DNA of 64,000 bases from Amyelois transitella. Taxonomy: Eukaryota; Arthropoda; Insecta; Lepidoptera; Pyralidae. The DNA lies in assembly GCF_032362555.1 (NCBI RefSeq), contig NC_083518.1, positions 2,616,501 to 2,680,500 on the forward strand. Direction: 5' to 3'. The notes beneath the pieces were generated by a model. The model was not told the DNA's origin, searched no databases, and saw only the letters and a list, made by a program, of their open reading frames with translations. The position numbers and the translations under genes were made by a program. Numbering within the stretch: the stretch's first letter is position 1; every line of letters starts with the position of its first letter. Positions 24,210 to 37,000 of this stretch are shown one piece after another.

Positions 24210-25670
24210 TTATACGTCGTCCATCGCGCTTACAAATCCGTTAAAATGTAAACTTTTATTACTATAACTTTTGTATGGATTTCTAAGTCCGCCCTTCGGC
24301 GGTTCCGTGGTGTTAATTTTCGTCATGTTTTCATCGACGTGTTCGTCAGATATATTATTTTTTTCGTCCGATTCGGTGCGTTTTTCGTGCGTCAGTCCTG
24401 TTTTATCCAGTTTTTGAGAGTCGGATTTTTTGAGAATATTCTCTCCTTCTCTTCCACCGGTGACGATCATGATTTGCGGGGTGCTCATGGCCGTCATGTG
24501 GTCCTTGATGCACTGTTGTAGGATGTGCAGGAAAAAAAGGAACGCCAATAAGGTGAGCGCTGACATAGCCGCGTTGCTTTTTTGGTGACCTCCGCCGTGG
24601 TGGCTTCCGTGACTACTGATCAAGAAAAAAGAGAATATTATTTACAAAAAAGTAACGATTACAACACATGCCTAAAATGCACAATAATAAATTTATTTTA
24701 TGCGTGGAATATTTAAAAATTTACAATATGTACCAAAAATTAAAAAAAGAATCCACATTATTTAATACGCGGAAAAAACTAAAATTTTATGTTATAAATT
24801 TTGACGTAAAATTTTTAATGTGTTTTATTTTTGCCATAATGTATTTTGGCCGTTCATATTAACAATAATTAATTTCTTTCTTTTATGTTTATTTCCTTCA
24901 AAATAACCCACTTACAATTTATGTATGACTTCATGTTCGTGTACGTGCGGCACGGCCGCTGAAGGTTCATATCCATAGAACAGTTGCTCCTGCCCCGGAG
25001 CCCCGTACTCTGAAAATCTGGAAAGTAAACATGACCCTTTTTACTGATGTTCATAAAATAAACATTTACATTTTTATGTTCGTCTTTTGAAAATTCCTTG
25101 TTTTATGGAAATGGCGTTGTTTTAAATATTTAATTTAAGCTAGCTTTATGGAATCCAAAGATGAATTAAAAATTTTACGCAATTTCAATTGAAACATTAT
25201 GTCTCTACAAGAGAAAATAAAGATATTGTCGGTTCAGCAACGACTGTCAAGATATGTTCAAGCGTCGCCACTCGCCAAACGTGTGAAGCGAAATGGATTT
25301 CTTAAGTTTTAACCCTACGTACTATATTATACTGTACAAATAATATTTCTTATCACATTATTTATGTTTTTTAAATAGTTATTTGATTAGTAATGTAGTA
25401 CATTGATGTTATTGCCATTGCCCAGCATATACGGTATATAAATAAATAGCTTATCAACTTACTCAAATTCACTGCGAATTTTTATCTATTTACGCGTCAT
25501 TGAGTGAATCTTGGAAAAGAATGAAGAAAGGAGATGTTATGACGGTGGACTCACCTCTCCATAAGATGCTTCCCCGCACCCATCTGCGACAGTATCTTGT
25601 CCAACGTCATGCTGTCACCAAATTCAAGGTCTGACTGCGAAGGTAAGTTATGTCGCGCTCCGTAGTTCAT
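24210..25670 (-). CDS. Gene B: unnamed single-pass membrane protein, His-rich
   Basis: I do not recognise this protein. Three exons on the minus strand, 25555-25670, 24916-25017 and 24210-24615, give 207 residues; donors are GTGAGT and GTAAGT and all phases agree. The N-terminal part has no signal peptide. Residues 63-84 are His/Gly-rich (HVHEHEV, HGSHHGGGHQ), followed by one membrane helix (about 88-108, starting AAMSALTLLAFLFFL) and a polar, charged tail rich in Lys/Glu/Asp/Asn. The ATG at 25670 has an in-frame stop five codons upstream. It is therefore either the true start or the first codons after an unseen splice site, so an extra 5' exon is possible. The helix resembles that of gene D (same MS-x-T-LAFL pattern). 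The tail ends 20 bp from its poly(A) signal. I infer a plasma or organelle membrane location; the function is unknown. Confidence 0.8.
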
Positions 25671-26818
25671 ATGCTCTAGTTGTCATAAGATGCCTTGGAG
25701 ATTGATGTAGCGGTTTCTCCGCCATGTGGGGTTAAGGTTGACAGCCTTTGAACTGTTTGGAATACGTGCGTTTTATTTCTCGGAGATGATGGTGATATTT
25801 ACATGCTGGTTGGTACATTCTGGCCAACTTGCATTGTTGTATTGTATGTATCAAATCGCCTAAATCGTTTAGTTGATATTTATGGTTATTTATTTTTATA
25901 TAATAAAACTGAATCTTGGAACAATTCTTTTATTCATAAATAAAATATATTATTAGTTGATAGGGATTCTGGTCATAGTTATTTATTTTTATAATGAAAC
26001 TGACCATGTGATAGAAGGTTACATAGTATATTAAAAAAAAAAAACTGTATTTAAATATACATAACTAAAAATGCCGCTTATGTATCAGTAAGTTTAAACA
26101 TGGGTGGTTGTTTTAATATTCTGTCTAGAGTAATAAATCAACAATGTTAAAGTTTCCATCATGTAAACGGAAAATTATTAAGTACCTAATTAAGAATGGG
26201 ATAAATGAAAGAGTGTTTTGAAAATATTTCTTTTTATTTCACAACAATCACATACACGCAGGACGTCCTCAGGCATACAATTCCACACATTAAATATACA
26301 ATACTAACTATTAGGTGATACAAACAGTATTTATATCACACAGCATTATTTTTACATCAGTCGTTAATTATCGAGAACTGGCTGTATTGCTAATTGTTTA
26401 TTACCTAACATAAAAACAATTGCCAATAAATTGCAATTTATTAATTTTGCTCGTTTCACTGGACGGGAACATTTATTTTGGGTATATTTAATATTTGTTT
26501 TCCTACTTATTAACTTCTAGAATAAGTTAAATAAATAAATAATTTAAATAAATTAATAGAACACTAGGTTCGGCTCGCTCTTGACCGATGGGATACGTTT
26601 GAGCACAGCATGCCTTTAACAGATTAAGGCACTTTACGGAATAATTTGTCTACTGAATTTCGTTTCGATGCAAACGAAATTTAGTAGGCTGAAATTTTGA
26701 CTAATGTTAATTTCTCACTCGTTTCACCCAAATCACTAGTTGGAAATTTTTCTCCAATGGTTTGGTAAAATGTTGGTGTTGTCGATGAGGGGATTTATTT
26801 TGGCGATGGGTTTAGCCC
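25671..26818. other. Spacer between genes B and A
   Basis: AT-rich sequence holding the promoter side of gene B and the 3' untranslated region of gene A. TTTATT near 26229 (AATAAA on the minus strand) could end gene A transcripts. No other gene is seen. Confidence 0.5.
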
Positions 26819-29750
26819 TTAGACTTCGTTGCACTGGAGGTACATTTGGCGGCAGTCGACGCCGGAGCGGCCGAGGCGGCCTGCCTCGCTGAACTCTTCG
26901 AAACTACCGCCCGATTGCCTCTCCATCACGAAGCTTGCTGCGTATCTGTGAAGGGAGAGATATACGTATATTTTCTAATTTATACATTATTGAACGAATT
27001 AAAATGGTTTATAGTAAAAAGATTGGTAAGGGTTTGAATAACAACCCCTTTTTGTGTACAAAATCCGATCCAAGACTTTTCTGCTACTACTGAAGGTATT
27101 CTTGTTGTATCAAAAACATAAAAATCCCGACTTTAAAATCGTAGTATCATACACATATCACGTTATATCCACGGGAAAGACGTAGCCAACAGTCACAAGA
27201 CTCGAGGCCACTAATAGCTATTGTATCGCAGTATTGGTTTTTCTTTGATACAAGTTTTCAATTCAAACATCAGAGTCAAGAGGATATACAAGAAAAAGAA
27301 ACAATCAAGTTACTCACGTTCCAAGTTGACAGAAGACGCTCTTAGGGCCGATATCGCTAGAACACTCGAGGTTGGCGTCGCACACGTATTTCTGCAGACA
27401 TTTGTCGTCGTTAGTGCCGAACGACCTCACGTAGGTCTTCATCATGGCGATGCCAGCGAGGGCTGCGTCGCTGACGGAGTCCTTGCGACCCATGGATCTG
27501 GCGGCCAGGGAACGGTGGGAGAACGACGTCTTCAGGGCGTCCAAGAGGTTCACTACGATGTTGATGAACTGCGAACGGACGAAATCATGTTAGATCTTCA
27601 TTGCAAGTTGCAAAGGTACACCTTTTTCATTGAGGAATACGTTGGTGGAAGCAGGTGAGGCTGATTTGGAGAGAATTTCGTTAAAACTTTTAGTTTGGTT
27701 CAAAAGTACCGGGAATTTTTGGAAGAGTTTTATATATATATAGTGTTAAAAAGATATTAATATGTAAATTAAAACTATGTCATATTCATATTAGTCTCAA
27801 TCCTTGTAAAACCTAGTGAGATTAAAATCGATTCCGTGATGGAATATCTTTATAATCCCAATAATTCTAGAGTTACCTGATGTTTGGTTTAGTTACGTTA
27901 ACCGCGCGTTAAAAAGGAGAAGGGACAGGTCGCATACCTCTCCAGCCTGTTTTGCCATGGAGGCGACCTGGTCGGGATCTTTCGTACCGAGCACCGTCGA
28001 CAGTACCGCAGCCAAAATACCCTGAAGCAAGCGAGAAGCAACACCATCTCCATAACCAATTTTTACTATGTACACTCCAAATTTGGGAGCACCTCAAAGA
28101 AAAACACACGACGCTAATAAAGATCCCTTTATTGGTTACGATCTCTGAACTTCGATGAGGTTTCCCAGGAACGTGAAGCATATTAACCGTGTGAATTAAA
28201 AAGGTTTTACTAAACTACTCAATGGATTCTAATACCTGTTACATGTGAGGGTATACTAAGTGCTTTACACTATCGGAGTGACGATTTCTATTTATCTACA
28301 TTAATGTTAGTAGAGCAACATGGAATGAAATAGATTGTAATTTGTACATTTCAATTTGGTTTATCGAAACTTGTCTTACGGTGTAGTGATAAAGAATTGA
28401 TACGTACCTGCATGGGGGACGAGCCATTGTCGACTTTGTCAATGCCGTCGCTTGAAGGTCCTCCTCCGAGGATGGCCGTGAGGATCTTGAGTCCCATAGA
28501 GAACAGGTTCGCCCAAGGAGAGGGGGATGCGTCAGTGTCGATGTTGTCGCTCTTGTTGGGGCCAGTTGCTCCTGTGTTGAAGATCATCTGCATCAACATT
28601 CCTGAAAAAAGTATATTAAAAGTTTTTGATATTACATTGAAATTATTCTTATATTACTTATATTTAATATTTATTGTGCTTCAGTGCCGGTTCAAGCTTT
28701 CTATTTATTAAATTTAAACAATGCGTTTTGAAGCCAATATGATTAATATTGCTAAGTTTTTTGTTCTACCTGACTTAGATCTCTAAGTACGGCAACGTAA
28801 TTATTCGCCATTACACCTGTTTTCCTTTTCATTTCAAGCCAATAATAAGGTCGGAACATTACCAAGCACGTTTGACCACGAAAAGCCGCCGTCCGAGATG
28901 GAGTTGTTTTGTATTTCATCGATGTCATCAAGAGCCACTTTCTTCAGAGCGTTGGATTTCTCCGCGAATTTCCGCTCCTGGGCGATTTGCTCCGGCTGGT
29001 GTACTGGCAATGAATTGCTGTAGTATTGTGGGTTTTGTGTCCTTACGTTACTTGTAGCCTGAAAATAAACAAATTAATGTTCCTATTACATGTTTAATCA
29101 ATTTCGTAAGAGAACATGGATCTACTGTTATTTAGAACAATAAGAAAACATTTAGTTATGATCGATTGATCGTGCAACATTCTCAGTAAAAAGTTCTAAC
29201 GATACTCTAAAGATTTCGTATTACAATAATTAAAGAACTATAATAGCCATTAAATTAATTTTATAATCATTAGCATCTTGGTTTGTTACTCTAATTATTT
29301 TTTGTTGATGTTTGATAAAATGACTTAACTATCAGTTTATATATTTCATTAGGAGGATTCCGCCATATAACATGTGTGGGGCCTTCAGAGGTATCTAATG
29401 GAGAGTTTGGAGCCTTCGTCCTCTATGAAGGAAGGGGACTCTACACTCCCTGATTTGGAATCAGCCGGCGATTCAGCCAGTTAAAGTTGTAGTGCTTAAC
29501 AAGTTACCCAATAGATCTTGACACAAGTGTAATTCAATAAATCTGTTTTCCAAAAATCCTGAATTTAAGTGGACAAAAAGATCCATTAATGGATTTCCAA
29601 GATGGATTTTACTGGACGTAGTGAACTTCTCTCAGGGGGTTAGTGTACCTGTGATATAAGCGGGACGTGTTGCGGATACGCCAGCGTGTGGAGGATGGTG
29701 GACGAACTGATAAGCGCCAACAGCGCCCAGCCTGCTATCTTTGAATGCAT
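26819..29750 (-). CDS. Gene A: unnamed secreted cysteine-containing protein
   Basis: I cannot name this protein. Six coding exons on the minus strand (29649-29750, 28863-29058, 28408-28601, 27938-28021, 27318-27568 and 26819-26945) total 954 nt, or 317 residues, with all phases consistent. The ATG is the first base after a splice acceptor (TTTTCAG/ATG), so an upstream non-coding exon must exist; a candidate lies at 39171-39263. Residues 1-24 form a signal peptide. A polar, Gln/Asn-rich stretch follows, then Gly/Ala-rich hydrophobic helices (about 100-115, 130-150 and 165-200). The C-terminal domain has six cysteines (249, 255, 261, 272, 307 and 314). The C-x5-C and C-x6-C pairs recur in gene C. 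GC-rich third positions and strict phase argue for selection on the protein. I infer an extracellular or luminal role. It could be an epidermal or cuticle-associated protein, but nothing in the sequence proves this. Confidence 0.85.
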
Positions 29751-30684
29751 CTGAAAAGGAGAATCATCCGTAAGTAAAGTGGAAGTAAGTACCATTGACG
29801 ATATGTTACTTATTTGTAACAGGTTTTGAAATGACATCAGTTTAAAATATGTAAGTGGAATTTAATATTTTTTAACAAAGTGGAGTAACTATCTAACTTT
29901 CCATAGATTATATATTTAACGGTTGCCCGTTTTTCACGTGGTTTTATTTTCAGTCGATTAAATAACATAAAACTAACATCAAAATTTTAAATGACCTTTA
30001 CCGTTGCACAACTTACACCCATATGCATCTCAGAATCGTATGTGAGCGTATTTAATTAACTAAATGGACTTTCTTCTAATTTATTTGTGTTCTCGCGTTG
30101 GACGACGTCGCGTAGATTAGAAAGTGTTCTATGAGTAAATCGCGCAAATTGATTGCGGCGTTTGGAGTGGTTGGAAAGTAGCCCGTCTGCAGCTCCTGTG
30201 CATTTTTACGAGGATGCTGGGCTAATTGGAGGAAGTCTATTAGAGTAATTGCTGATGAATGTTACAATTGAACTGTCTCTGAGCAATGGAGAGAATTTTA
30301 ATCGCAGGTGTTTCCATTCAGAGTGATTTCTTTATCGGAAATCAACTTTGAATTACGCCGGCTTGGAGTATCTATTTCTATTATCGTAACTGCATTAGTT
30401 TTTATTTTATCGCAAGCAATCGCAAGTGTTTGTTCAAGATTCCCCTGTCACAATTTGGAATCTAACATAAAACTCCATCCAGTCTTTAGTGAACGGTGGC
30501 AATGAAAAACTACGAAAAGTTTTTGCCTGACATTGCATCAGTCGTTTGAATACCGTTACTGCATCCATTAAGACGCTTCACTTGCACCTATCCGGTCCAG
30601 AAGTGTGTTAGTAAAGTTGTATCCGACCTCGATTACGGTGACCGGGTCTTCGCTAACTGTAGTTCGGATGTCACCTCTTAGCCC

Positions 30685-31277
30685 AAGATCCCAGAGCCGT
30701 AAGACACAACTTATTTTCTAAAGAATGGATCTTTCGATTCTCAGTAGTCTTTCGTGTACTTTTAATACCTGCATGTTTGTGAGACTTGCCCGGTGACACG
30801 TGCGCAGGTACCAGGCGAGAAAGGTAACTAAAAATCACAGTTACTTAACTTAAATTTTTATGACTGATTTTTATATATATTTTATAGACTATTACTCTGA
30901 AGTCATATCAGAGAAGTCAGACGCTTTCCATGCGCCAGATCTTTTGTCAGACGCTTTAAAGCTCTATCAAAAAAAAATTAACTTAATTTATTTTTAAATG
31001 TCTGACTTTTATATATGTTATTCAGATAACTATTACAAAGTTGTATTAAATCAGTCAGACAGTTTGTAATGACCAAACACCCCTTAAACACAAGAATTAC
31101 TCAGCCTCGAGTATGAGCGCGATAGCACAATGCGCATGCGCGTCAGAGTAAATATCTAATATTTGAAAAGTACTTACTGTTTTCAATTTCATATTTTTGC
31201 ATATCTATTCAAATACGATGAAATTTATAATTAAAATAATAATTAATCATTTTTAAAATAATATAATATATTGCATA
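30685..31277. repeat. Foldback, left arm (593 bp)
   Basis: This arm starts AAGATCCCAGAGCCGTAAG and ends ATATTGCATA. It is repeated in reverse complement at 32079-32672 with only a few substitutions and small indels along its length. Confidence 0.92.
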
Positions 31278-31540
31278 TAAATAGGGGAAAATGAATTTTT
31301 TTGTAGCAATAGCCTTTCAAAAAGAATGATTTTTATTTTATTTAAAAAAATATATCTATTATAATAATTTCAATAAAAAATAATTAATTATGATTAATCA
31401 ATTGAATAATTATTTAATTGTCTCTTTATCATCTTCATCATCAGTTAAATTGTCGTTGCTGGCAGAATTTTCCGTAAAATTAAAATCATAAACAATTAAA
31501 AAATAGTATAGTAATAGTAAACCTATAACATATAAATATA

Positions 31541-31730
31541 AGTGAAAGGCGACTAAGGGATAGGCTTACAAACTTGGGATTCTTTTTTAGGCGATGGGCG
31601 AGCAACCTATCACTATTTGAATCTCAATTCTATCATTAAGCCAAATAGCTGAACGTGGCCATTTAGTCTTTTCAAGACTGTTGGCTCTGTCTACCCCGCA
31701 AGGGATATAGACGGGACCATATGTATGTAG
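31541..31730 (+). repeat. Interspersed 240-bp repeat, most of element
   Basis: It has the ordered blocks AAAGGCGACTAAGGGATAGG, AACTTGGGATTCTT, GGCGATGGGC, ATCATTAAGCCAAATAGC, TGAACGTGGCC and CTACCCCGCAAGGGATATAG. It lacks only the first 60 bp of the family. It is located in the loop of the foldback. Confidence 0.85.
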
Positions 31731-31753
31731 TCTACTTTAATTTCGACACCACC

Positions 31754-31824
31754 GCAACGGCTTCGATGGTCCAGTGGTTACCGCGTGAGACTGTGAAGTT
31801 GGCGGTCCGAGTTCGAGTCCCAAC
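31754..31824 (+). repeat. tRNA-derived SINE head or tRNA pseudogene
   Basis: The sequence GATGGTCCAGTGGTTA resembles a tRNA A box, and GAGTTCGAGTCCC a B box, at the correct distance. No acceptor stem can be formed, so it is not a working tRNA gene. Confidence 0.5.
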
Positions 31825-31979
31825 AATAACAAGATATATATTAATTTTTATTTATTAAAAATATTTTTTTTTGTGTTGTTTGAGTATTTATTAAAAAAAC
31901 TGAAAATCAAAATACTACATATCATCATACGGTAAAAATATTTTGTCTGTACATTTAATATTTTGACTGAAACAAATAG

Positions 31980-32078
31980 AGAATTTTTTTTTACATTTTT
32001 GTCTGTCTGTCTGTATCAGACTGTATGATTAAGATTCAACTCGAACTTTACGCGGACGACGTCGCGGGCAACAGCTAG
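31980..32078 (+). mobile_element. Helitron-like 3' fragment in the foldback loop
   Basis: Contains GCGGACGACGTCGCGGGCAA followed by CAGCTAG and then T, the terminus shared with 50593-50596. It is truncated on the left. Confidence 0.5.
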
Positions 32079-32672
32079 TATGCAATATATTATATTATTT
32101 TAAAAATTATTAATTATTATTTTAATTATAAATTTCATCGTTTTTGAATAGATATGCAAAAATATGAAATTGAAAACAGTAAGTACTTTTCAAATATTAA
32201 ATATTTTACTCTGACGCGCATGCGCATTGTGCTATCGCGCTCATACTCGAGGCTGAGTAATTCTTGTGTTTAAGGGGTGTTTGGTCATTACAAACTGTCT
32301 GACTGATTTAATACAACTTTGTAATAGTTATCTGAATAACATATATAAAAGTCAGACATTTAAAAATAAATTAAGTTAATTTTTTTTTGATAGAGCTTTA
32401 AAGCGTCTGACAAAAGTTCTGGCGCATGGAAAGCGTCTGACTTCTCTGATATGACTTCAGAGTAATAGTCTATAAAATATATATAAAAATCAGTCATAAA
32501 AATTTAAGTTAAGTAACTGTGATTTTTAGTTACCTTTCTCGCCTGGTACCTGCGCACGTGTCACCGGGCAAGTCTCACAAACATGCAGGTATTAAAAGTA
32601 CACGAAAGACTACTGAGAATCGAAAGATCCATTCTTTAGAAAATAAGTTGTGTCTTACGGCTCTGGGATCTT
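32079..32672. repeat. Foldback, right arm (594 bp)
   Basis: The reverse complement of the left arm (30685-31277), about 97-98% identical by eye. The outer ends mirror each other exactly to AAGATC/GATCTT, with no clear target-site duplication outside. Confidence 0.92.
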
Positions 32673-33929
32673 ACTCTATCTCCCACCTGCCTCAATAAGG
32701 TGCTAGTTATATAAATTGACGTAAATTTGTGATGACCGTTAGTCACGACCGACTAGGACTACACTTTCTTCTCAAATATTTGACACCAGCTGCAGTTATT
32801 ATTCGTTGTAATAGTTGCGTCACGAAACCGCTGTGCAAACGTCGACAATTTGTTCCGTTTTAATTAGTTTGTTTATTAAATTCTCTTAAAACTTAGATAA
32901 CACACAAAATATACTTTATTTTCGTTAGCTGCGGCATGTTGAAATAATTTTATACATTTAACTTATAACCAGTGCTCGTTGAGTGCCTTTGAAATAATAC
33001 GCGTATGCCTTACGTCAAGTATATGCAGTTTTCTCTCCGCCTCGAATATCAAGTGACACAGTCGGTTTTCTTGTGTTTCTAAGAGGAAAATTACAAACGT
33101 AGATATCGAGTTGCGTCGGCGCACCGGAGCCGACAGCACCGAGATTCTTTCCGGAGAAATTTGTCGTTGCCTTTGCGGATTAAGTATCGAGGATTGAGAG
33201 TTGCAACATTGTAAATATTGTATATCCTACAGAAGACACTTGTTTTCAAAGTTGCAAGATTTTCCTTGTAAAATTAAAGCTTAAGTTTAAAATATTTTTC
33301 GCAGTCACAATTATTTTTAAAGACGTTAAAAATAAAAATTTCTTATACCAATCTTTTCCAAAATGTGGTTTTAACAGTCATTTGTTGTTTACATTTAATG
33401 GTTAGCTGTGACACAAATACACAGTAATGTTACGTCCAAGTTTTTCCAAAATAGTACAATGCCACATTCGTCAACGCAGTGGCGTGACAATCGAAGTTAG
33501 TGCCAGAGAAAGCGGGAAGTGGTTTGGAAAGGCGCGACGGAAATGCAATAAGTATTAATGAGTCATAATGATTATCAATAAGTGTCATGTGTTATAATGA
33601 TTGACTCCATTCATTGATCTCAGTTTGGTCGGAGATGGATAAAACATAAACATAATATAATTCACCTAAGGAATATTGGTAGTTTAAACTCCACTTTATA
33701 CAGTATTTATTCTTTCTGATCCAAGGTGGTCCATCAGAAAAGTAAACCTTGGCGGGCTGCAAAAGTCTAACTAACTGGTAAGTTGCCACCGAAGAAAAAA
33801 CATTGTTTGCCCACCGTTCTTATTCAAATTCTTTGGCTTCTGAGGATTACAATGTTCGTCTTAAAATATTATTCTGTTCGTATATATATCGTACCTACTC
33901 ATAATTTCTAATCGGCTTTCTTAAAGGGC

Positions 33930-34092
33930 TGGCCCCGTCACGATTCACGGGGTGCCTTCGCCCGCCTGACCCAGTGACCCTGAGAACAGCCGGTGCAACG
34001 AACCTTACGCCCTCACTTTCGTTTGAGGCGGATCTGCTGTTGCCAACCTACATTGCCAACCGTAGTTATAGTACAGGTTCATGCATATAATC
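33930..34092 (+). other. GC-rich open stretch, possible exon or repeat remnant
   Basis: About 50 codons are open in one plus frame, ending in TAA near 34092, in a GC-rich patch inside AT-rich DNA. It begins with a 6-bp hairpin (CCCCGT/ACGGGG). No start codon, clear splice sites or known domain is present, so it may equally be a repeat. Confidence 0.2.
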
Positions 34093-37000
34093 TCTAATAT
34101 TAACATTCTTGAAATAATGACAGAGTTTAACTGCCAGTATTTGTTGCGAATCATAAAGAGTCGCTCTATTTATAAGCAGGTTATTCATTTATAATTAAGT
34201 AGATACTCTAAGGGTATCTGATGAATCTATCTCTTTCAAATCATATGTCAAACGGTAAGTATTTTGGCAAACGAGAACGGGTAAGGTCCCTTAAATGGAC
34301 TTCGGGATAAAAGACGTAAGTGTGAAACGGGGAGCATCCCAACTTGAAAGCGCTTATTGGAAATGTCTAAAACAGCATCGCTTCCCTCATATCATATCAG
34401 GCAGTATGAATACTACAGTGTCAACGTCACAAATTGATCATTAACATAACACCATGATTTATAGCGTCCCATTTAAATGAATAATCTAAGAGATGACAGG
34501 CACATATTCATAAATCGAAAAAATTCGTCTCATGCACTATCGTTTATGCTAATTTTCAAGCGGCCGCGGTAAATCCTTTTAGCCGTTTTTAAACTTAGTT
34601 GTTCTAAAAATAATTTGGATACTTTCTCACTTTCACTTTTGGTTCAACTCTGTTTCGAGGCTTTGCAAAAAATATTGCGTCTTGCGTCATACACACAGTT
34701 TGAATGGCACAGAATACGTTGATGAATTTAATGTACACATAACAACTTATGTGATGTTAATACGTAATGGTTTTATTTTGTTTCTGAATCGTATTGTTTT
34801 ATCTACAATAAGAAAACTAATAAAAAAATTTATCATGTTCAGAATATAAGCAAGCCTGGGGAAAAAATATATATCAAATTAACCCAAAGTTAACATTCAA
34901 TACAAGAAATGTAGCATTATTAGTTAATATACTTCCACATCTTTGCTGTTGAGCAGAAGAACAGTGTATAATTACACAGCGTAGTAAGGCATAACGTTGA
35001 ACGACACATGGTGAAAGCCGCCGATGCAAGGTTAACGTTTTTCTTATTTCGGAGGACAACTCCACATGATCAGCACCACTTTCATCGGAAATTCACCGTG
35101 GAAAGAATCGCGTTTCTCCCACAATTTTTATCTCTTAAGTTGACGTTTCTATATGCAGGAGAGCATGGGGAAATTTTATGACACGAGAAAGTAACTTATG
35201 ATTGTGTTTGAATATAATTCTACTTACGCTTTGTTTATAAATTGTTTCTTATTGAAACAGTGCATCTATTTACATGTCAATTTACTGTTTCTTGTTTGAT
35301 ATGAGTAAAAACATGCTCTTACTATGCTACCTTATATTTGTTGTCGTATCGTATCTTGGTTTATCAATTCTATTAATTGCAATATGCGCGAACTTCTTTT
35401 TATAACTTTGACTGTTTATGGTCCAAGTTATTATTTACTGTCTCAGATTAAAAATAATTTGGCGATATCATGTCAGTGATTTATATATGACACAACTTCG
35501 CGGTTTGACGGGTAACCATAGATGTTCAACATGCACATTTTGGTCATTATTTCATCGTCACATTTTTCTTCAAAAGATTTACCCATCCCTCTGTGTAGTT
35601 CTGTGGTTTTGGTTGTTTTTAGCTGTGCGCTGACCGGTCCAGCGCGCGCTTTCTAAAACCATCCACGGGCTTTGTGCGTGTTCTGATGCGGATGTGGACG
35701 CACGTTACGTTTCCATTGCAAATGTTATGTGCTCGTGTACAATCATGTTTTTGGTTATATTTTTATACATTATATGACATGATTTGAGCATGTTTTCCTA
35801 CCAAAGCGGAATGTAACAACAATTTTTATTATGGTGGTTAAGACGGTTATAAAAGAATATCATTTAATTCTCCTATTTTGGTATTTAATTTTTAGTCCCA
35901 GAATTCTTAAAATTTAATAACCATATTTTTTTTAATACTGTTGCATATATCTTGTAAAAAAAATTGATACCCATTAACAAACAATCCGTTTTTAGAGAGT
36001 ATTAATATCAAACATGGTTGCGAACTAAATCCGCAAAAACATTTTATACCTTTCTTACGAGTATCGTAAAACTTAACGCGAAACATACTATTTTGATTCC
36101 TTCTTGTTCAGAAGTGTGGATAACTTAATGTCTTCGGGTCAACCGCCGTTCCTCCATGATTGAGGTTTGCTGGCACTATTCTCTCTTCATATTTCATTTC
36201 TATTGGCGATTCACTCTACGCATCGTGTCCACGTGCTACATCTTATACAGAACCACCGTTAACCCGGTCTCGCGGATCGAACGTACGGTACACTTGATGC
36301 ACAAGTCCAATTTGTGCCACAACATCACCTAGTTTACGAAACGTTTCAAATGGCTATAGCTATTGAGCTGTGATGGGATGTGGCTGTTCCATATTGGAAA
36401 TATCTGTTACCCAATAAGTTACTTGCGTTAGAATGATGGGTTTGATTCTATTTTATAATCTAACGACATCGACGATGCTGCACTAAATTCGTTTTTTTTA
36501 TATATAAAATCTTAATTTGTCCCATTAGAAGATGATGGCTCTAATGAATATAAATAAATTAACACGAACCTCGACAACATTATTTGGTGAATACTTACAT
36601 ATTATTGACTGATAAAGAGTTTGAAAAATTTGAGGTCCGATTTTAATGAACATGATCTTGTCGTAGATACCTTAATCGACGACAGCGATGTAATGTCTTT
36701 ATGGAGAGATTTTTTGGATCGACTGCGGAAGCAGATAATTTACTTTTACTACTTATTTATTACCGCTTTTATATCCTAGCTTGGTATGTAACATATCTTA
36801 GTGGCTTTGATGGTAACTTAAGATGCTCCATGTATAAATTATGGGCTTTTACAAGTGGCTAAGATTTTATGCTTAAAATTGTGACGTCTACTAAGTATAT
36901 TTTCCAAAAGAATCTTATTTTTATTTCATTTCCTTTTGGAAACCTCAAGAGTTTCCTTGAATTAATGGTAAGTAAGTAAATCTTAAAACGTCAGTTGTAA

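Larger units (their letters stand above)
31278..32078. other. Central 801 bp of the foldback
   Basis: The centre holds AT-rich filler, a copy of the 240-bp repeat (31541-31730), a tRNA-like segment (31754-31824) and, at its right edge, a Helitron-type terminus ending GGCAACAGCTAG before T. It looks like a nest of insertions. Confidence 0.7.

Noticed and set aside
27221-27658. 145-codon plus-strand frame
   Set aside because: Antisense of gene A exon 5. The minus strand has the correct splice sites, phase and cysteine pattern.
31754-31824. tRNA gene
   Set aside because: A and B box-like sequences exist, but the acceptor stem cannot pair. It fits a SINE head or pseudogene.
30685-32672. Tc1/mariner or other DNA transposon with long TIRs
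   Set aside because: No transposase remnants and no target-site duplication at the outer ends; only the inverted structure itself is supported.
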